Assembly: GCA_946406115.1 (NCBI GenBank)
Contig: OX291543.1
Span: 5,272,501 to 5,336,500 of the forward strand
From: Apoda limacodes
Taxonomy: Eukaryota > Arthropoda > Insecta > Lepidoptera > Limacodidae
Direction of reading: 5' to 3'
DNA: 64,000 bases
Under the pieces are notes generated by a model that saw nothing but the letters and a program-made list of their open reading frames with translations, was not told the DNA's origin and did no database searches. Each line of letters starts with the position of its first letter. Position 1 is the stretch's first letter. The translations under genes were made by a program, and so were the position numbers. Positions 60,901-64,000 of this stretch are shown piece after piece.

Positions 60901-63900
60901 TATTGATCCCTAAACAAAATGACTCACTCGAAGAGGTTGAACTGTGGACAGGTTACGACTGGGTTCTTGCACAGAGCGTGCTGATTGTACAGATACTCTG
61001 TGATGATGGTGTGTAGCGTCACTCGATGCTGACTCGGTGTGTTGTCCCCTGTCGCCAGACTGAGCTGCTTCTGCAAGGATCGCTTGTTCTCTGCTACCGA
61101 AACCGCAGGAATTGTTGATACTTGTGGGTTTTGGACCCGCCTGTACACAACGTAAAGGTTTTAATTAGTCAAACCGCCAAAATACCAAATGTACTACTAT
61201 TGTCTCAGCCGTTGAACGTTCAACTCCAGGGGCGAAGGCCTTACCCTGTAGAAGAAGGCTTAGGCCATAGTCTATCACGTTCGCCGAGTGACCACTCCAC
61301 TGATAGTTTTCAAGACACCCATAAAACCTCCGACTTGGTCATATAAAACATGAACTTCGAAGCCCGTAGAAGCTCACGAAAATCTGCAACTATAAGTTCC
61401 CCATCCAATGTCTGACCGCGCCCAACGTTGCTTAAATTTGCATATAGTTTCTTATACACGAATGATGCTGGGTTACGAATTCCGGCACTATAGCAGACCG
61501 CTTTGAAAAGAAAAAAAATTACGGTAGATAACGAATTTGGCGAAGTAGTGAATTGCTGGTGTAATAATAGTGACCTTAATTTGATGACGTGTGGCAGCGG
61601 GCTTTCGTCTGAGTTTGTGTTGACGCTTGAATTTAGGTCCAAACTGTCTCGCTGCAAGGAGCCTACACTGCTCGCACGGGAAACTGACAACCTAGCCTGA
61701 AACAAAAATACTGTTTTAATAAAAGTGATAAGTAAAAAATCAGAGGGAAATATACCTAGTGGTACATTTCTTAATGGTATGGTTGTTTTTTTTTTCTTTT
61801 ATGCGTCTCTTAACCTTTTATTAGATTACAACAAAACTTTGATGAGGTAGTATGAACATTGCAGGGACGCTTTCTAAATTAGTACAGCCATTTTACAAAA
61901 GGTAACGCGAGAGACGTATCAAAAAAATAAGTAGTAAGGTATCTCATAGTTTAGGGGCAGTTCATGCGTTTTCAGTGTTGGCAAGAGGGCTGTAGAAGTT
62001 TATTTACACAATTTATGGATATTATTCAAGTTGGCTATAAAATTCTGATTCCGAAGTTTTTATATTAGTGTCATATCGTTGATTGACTAAAATATCCAGA
62101 TCAGTATCCTTGTTATTTTTTAAATTTTTGTGATGTTAAACAAAAACCAGTAAAGACCAAGAGCTTGTTGGAATATTTTTAATTTCACTACTTACTCTTA
62201 TCGGCGTAGAGGGCGTGTATACAGGGGGTGGTGGCGGTGCGGGTGTCGGTGCTACAGGCGCGGGAAGCCCCGCCTCTCGCTGCAGTGTTGCCGCACTCTC
62301 GGAGAGCCCCCTAGCGGCGAGATGTGTTGCCACTAACTGTAGTAACTGACGCTCGTTGTAGTTAATACGAGTTTGGGCGACTACATTGGCCTGAGAGATG
62401 AATAAAAGCAATTTTCTATTTATACTGTATTTAAATAAAAATGTAATTGAATAAAAAAATAGCAATAAACTAAAATTGGTTTGAAATTAGAATACATGGT
62501 TAAAAAAATATTTGACACAAAATTAACAAACTTGGAAGCTCATAACTTACAAAATGTACATTTAAGTGAATCAGTCCGTTAGCAACCCATAATGAGGTTC
62601 GCGATATAAATCATTTCTCAGATGATTTTTTATATATTTTAATTTTATTTAATTGTATTATGTGTATCGATGAAAATGTGACAAAATATTTAATGCTACG
62701 GAACCCTAAAATGCACCAGTTTGCATAAACCAAAGAAATGCTAGAATAAATGGCGCGATGGTGAATGCGATAGCGCAATAGAAAAAGATAGTTGCATATG
62801 GGATCCTCCTATCCTTGTCTTATAAAATCCCCAGCTCCGTCACGCGGTCTATTTCTAGTATGTCTGTGGTATAAGCATAGACTGAGATAAGGCAATAAAA
62901 AAATAGAACCATAACGGTTGCTAACCAAATTACCCTGTGTATATTAGCTAAGGAGGTCTCGAACTCAGATCCCATGTGTTTGCTTTTTCCTGAAACCCTC
63001 TCCAGTAACTCCAGAGCGTACTTCTGGAACATGACGTGCTCTTGTCGTTTCTCTTGTAGGATTGGATCTCGCATTAACACTGAAAGATAAATATTTTTTA
63101 AGTAAAATAGTAGTTTAAAAGTCCTCTAAACCGTCGAACGTGTATGAAAGCATTGATACGTGTGTAAGTAGTGTGCCAGGAAAATAACTTGCAATTTTTT
63201 AAGGAGTCAAAACGAATGTCACACGAATATAAGAGTCTAAAAGTATATTATTTTTATTTATTTTTTAACAATGTGCTCTCAAAAAAAGCCATTGGTCAGT
63301 ATCGTTTTGCGAACTTGGATATAAAAACTTTATATGTGTAGTTTTATTACTTATATTGAGAACGGAGTTGTCTCTTCTGTGACCATTGTGTTCCTAGAAA
63401 ACGGCTGGAAGTGGCCATTATGAAGCGCTATTACTTACACGGTGGTATATCATCACCTTACCCTGTATTTGTGAGGTAGTAAAGAGCGGTAGCTTGGAAA
63501 TGATTTGTCGCACGGTGGGACACCGAGCGAGCCCGGCCAGAGCCCTACAGGCAAGCCCACGGAGCCGGTCAGCGTCCGTAATGGGAGACTTCACCATCAT
63601 CAGCGATAGGAGAACCTGCAGATTAATACCAAGGATGATAATAAATAATCCTAGACATTTCACATAGCATTATCTGGTCCCAAAATAAATCAAAGCTTGT
63701 ATTATAGGTACCGGACAACTGATAGAAATACTTATGTACTTTATTTTGGCTCAAGACAAACACAAATGTTTATCACATAAAGTTTTCCTGTTAGGGAATC
63801 GAACCCGCTTCCCTCGTTTCAGCAGGCAGTACCAAGGAACAGCCTTGTTAATAACGGACACAGTATTTACATAAGTACATACCATAATTCCGTTGTTAGT

Positions 63901-64000
63901 CCTGACGCTCTCCCACACCTTCTGTATAACATCCTCATAAGATTTCAACGCAGTCTTCTTTTTCGCCGATCCCGTTATTGAGAACCTAGTAGACGACGTT
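51909..64000 (-). CDS. DCAF1: DCAF1 / VprBP (mahjong) homologue, 3' part
   Basis: Substrate receptor of the CUL4-DDB1 ubiquitin ligase. Minus-strand exons (plus coordinates): 63883-64000 (continues off-window), 63462-63615, 62934-63079, 62196-62390, 61523-61696, 60928-61140, 59716-59926, 58822-58941, 57866-57961, 57571-57760, 56806-56903, 56285-56362, 55825-55945, 54919-55076, 54368-54452, 54000-54100, 51909-51980. Phases match at every junction except 61523/61140, where the donor is unresolved. Diagnostic segments: LisH ([20 protein letters not shown]), '[19 protein letters not shown]', WD40 exons with '[16 protein letters not shown]', '[10 protein letters not shown]', '[13 protein letters not shown]', then an acidic exon ([12 protein letters not shown]...DNDDD) and the C-terminus [10 protein letters not shown]. 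The N-terminal armadillo-like part begins in the two upstream exons. The frame appears intact. It is convergent with tetraspanin. Confidence 0.9.
57975..58215 (-). repeat. SINE abutting a DCAF1 splice acceptor
   Basis: Minus strand shows a tRNA-like head with GGATTCGATTCCTGCA, the body word GGTCCAGACGGCGCTG, and a tail of TTTATT units that runs into the acceptor 'atattgcag' of exon 57866-57961. Confidence 0.65.
58597..58660 (+). repeat. Lepidopteran 'tccactgctggacatagg' repeat scrap
   Basis: The word CCACTGCTGGACATAGGCCT in a DCAF1 intron is a very common lepidopteran repeat motif. A weakly related block is at 32250-32345. The remaining DCAF1 introns (52.0-54.0, 60.0-60.9 kb) show repeat scraps and AT-rich DNA only. 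Confidence 0.5.
63660..63840 (-). repeat. SINE filling a short DCAF1 intron
   Basis: The 267-bp intron between exons 63462-63615 and 63883-64000 is mostly a SINE relative: minus-strand box B GGTTCGATTCCCTAAC, with the body matching other copies. Confidence 0.55.

Overview
The window reads as insect nuclear DNA, most likely from a moth or butterfly. It is AT-rich, carries intron-containing host genes, and is full of dispersed repeats I recognise as typical of Lepidoptera: the GGTTCCGTACCCAAAGGG type, the CTAGCTTTTGCCCGCGGCT type, tRNA-derived SINEs, and tails of non-LTR retrotransposons. The order is inferred from repeat style and gene content; no species is claimed.

Layout. Positions 1-6871 are intergenic or intronic DNA made mostly of repeat fragments, plus one possible TATA promoter and non-coding first exon near 2.67 kb. 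Positions 6872-20121 hold an essentially complete Polinton/Maverick (adintovirus-type) provirus. It has long terminal inverted repeats (about 1.46 and 1.49 kb) and a 6-bp target duplication GACTTA. It encodes a spliced protein-primed DNA polymerase B, a packaging ATPase, two conserved proteins of unknown role, an integrase with a chromodomain, a minor (penton-type) and a major capsid protein, a pVI-like protein and an adenain-like protease. A further small gene lies inside each terminal repeat. The minor capsid frame is broken near its 3' end; the other core genes are open.

Positions 20566-37477 hold a host tetraspanin-like gene on the + strand, with eight exons recognised by splice signals, phase and motifs. 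Its introns contain a 1.8-kb TA-flanked palindromic element, LINE pieces, SINEs and MITEs. Positions 27762-38102 and 38103-51126 are a direct tandem duplication that includes tetraspanin exons 3-8 but not exons 1-2. The second copy carries about 2.0 kb and 0.7 kb of additional sequence. A collapsed-haplotype assembly error is a serious alternative to a real duplication.

Positions 51909-64000 (and beyond the right edge) hold the 3' part of a minus-strand gene that matches DCAF1 (VprBP/mahjong), the substrate receptor of the CUL4-DDB1 ubiquitin ligase. It has an armadillo-like segment, a LisH motif, WD40 exons and an acidic tail. Tetraspanin and DCAF1 are convergent.

How parts work together. 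The provirus genes form a replication, integration and virion-assembly set. The two genes nearest the left end are TATA-led and spliced, while the downstream structural genes are unspliced and packed with overlapping stop/start codons. The host genes appear unrelated to it; the provirus simply sits 0.44 kb upstream of the first tetraspanin coding exon.
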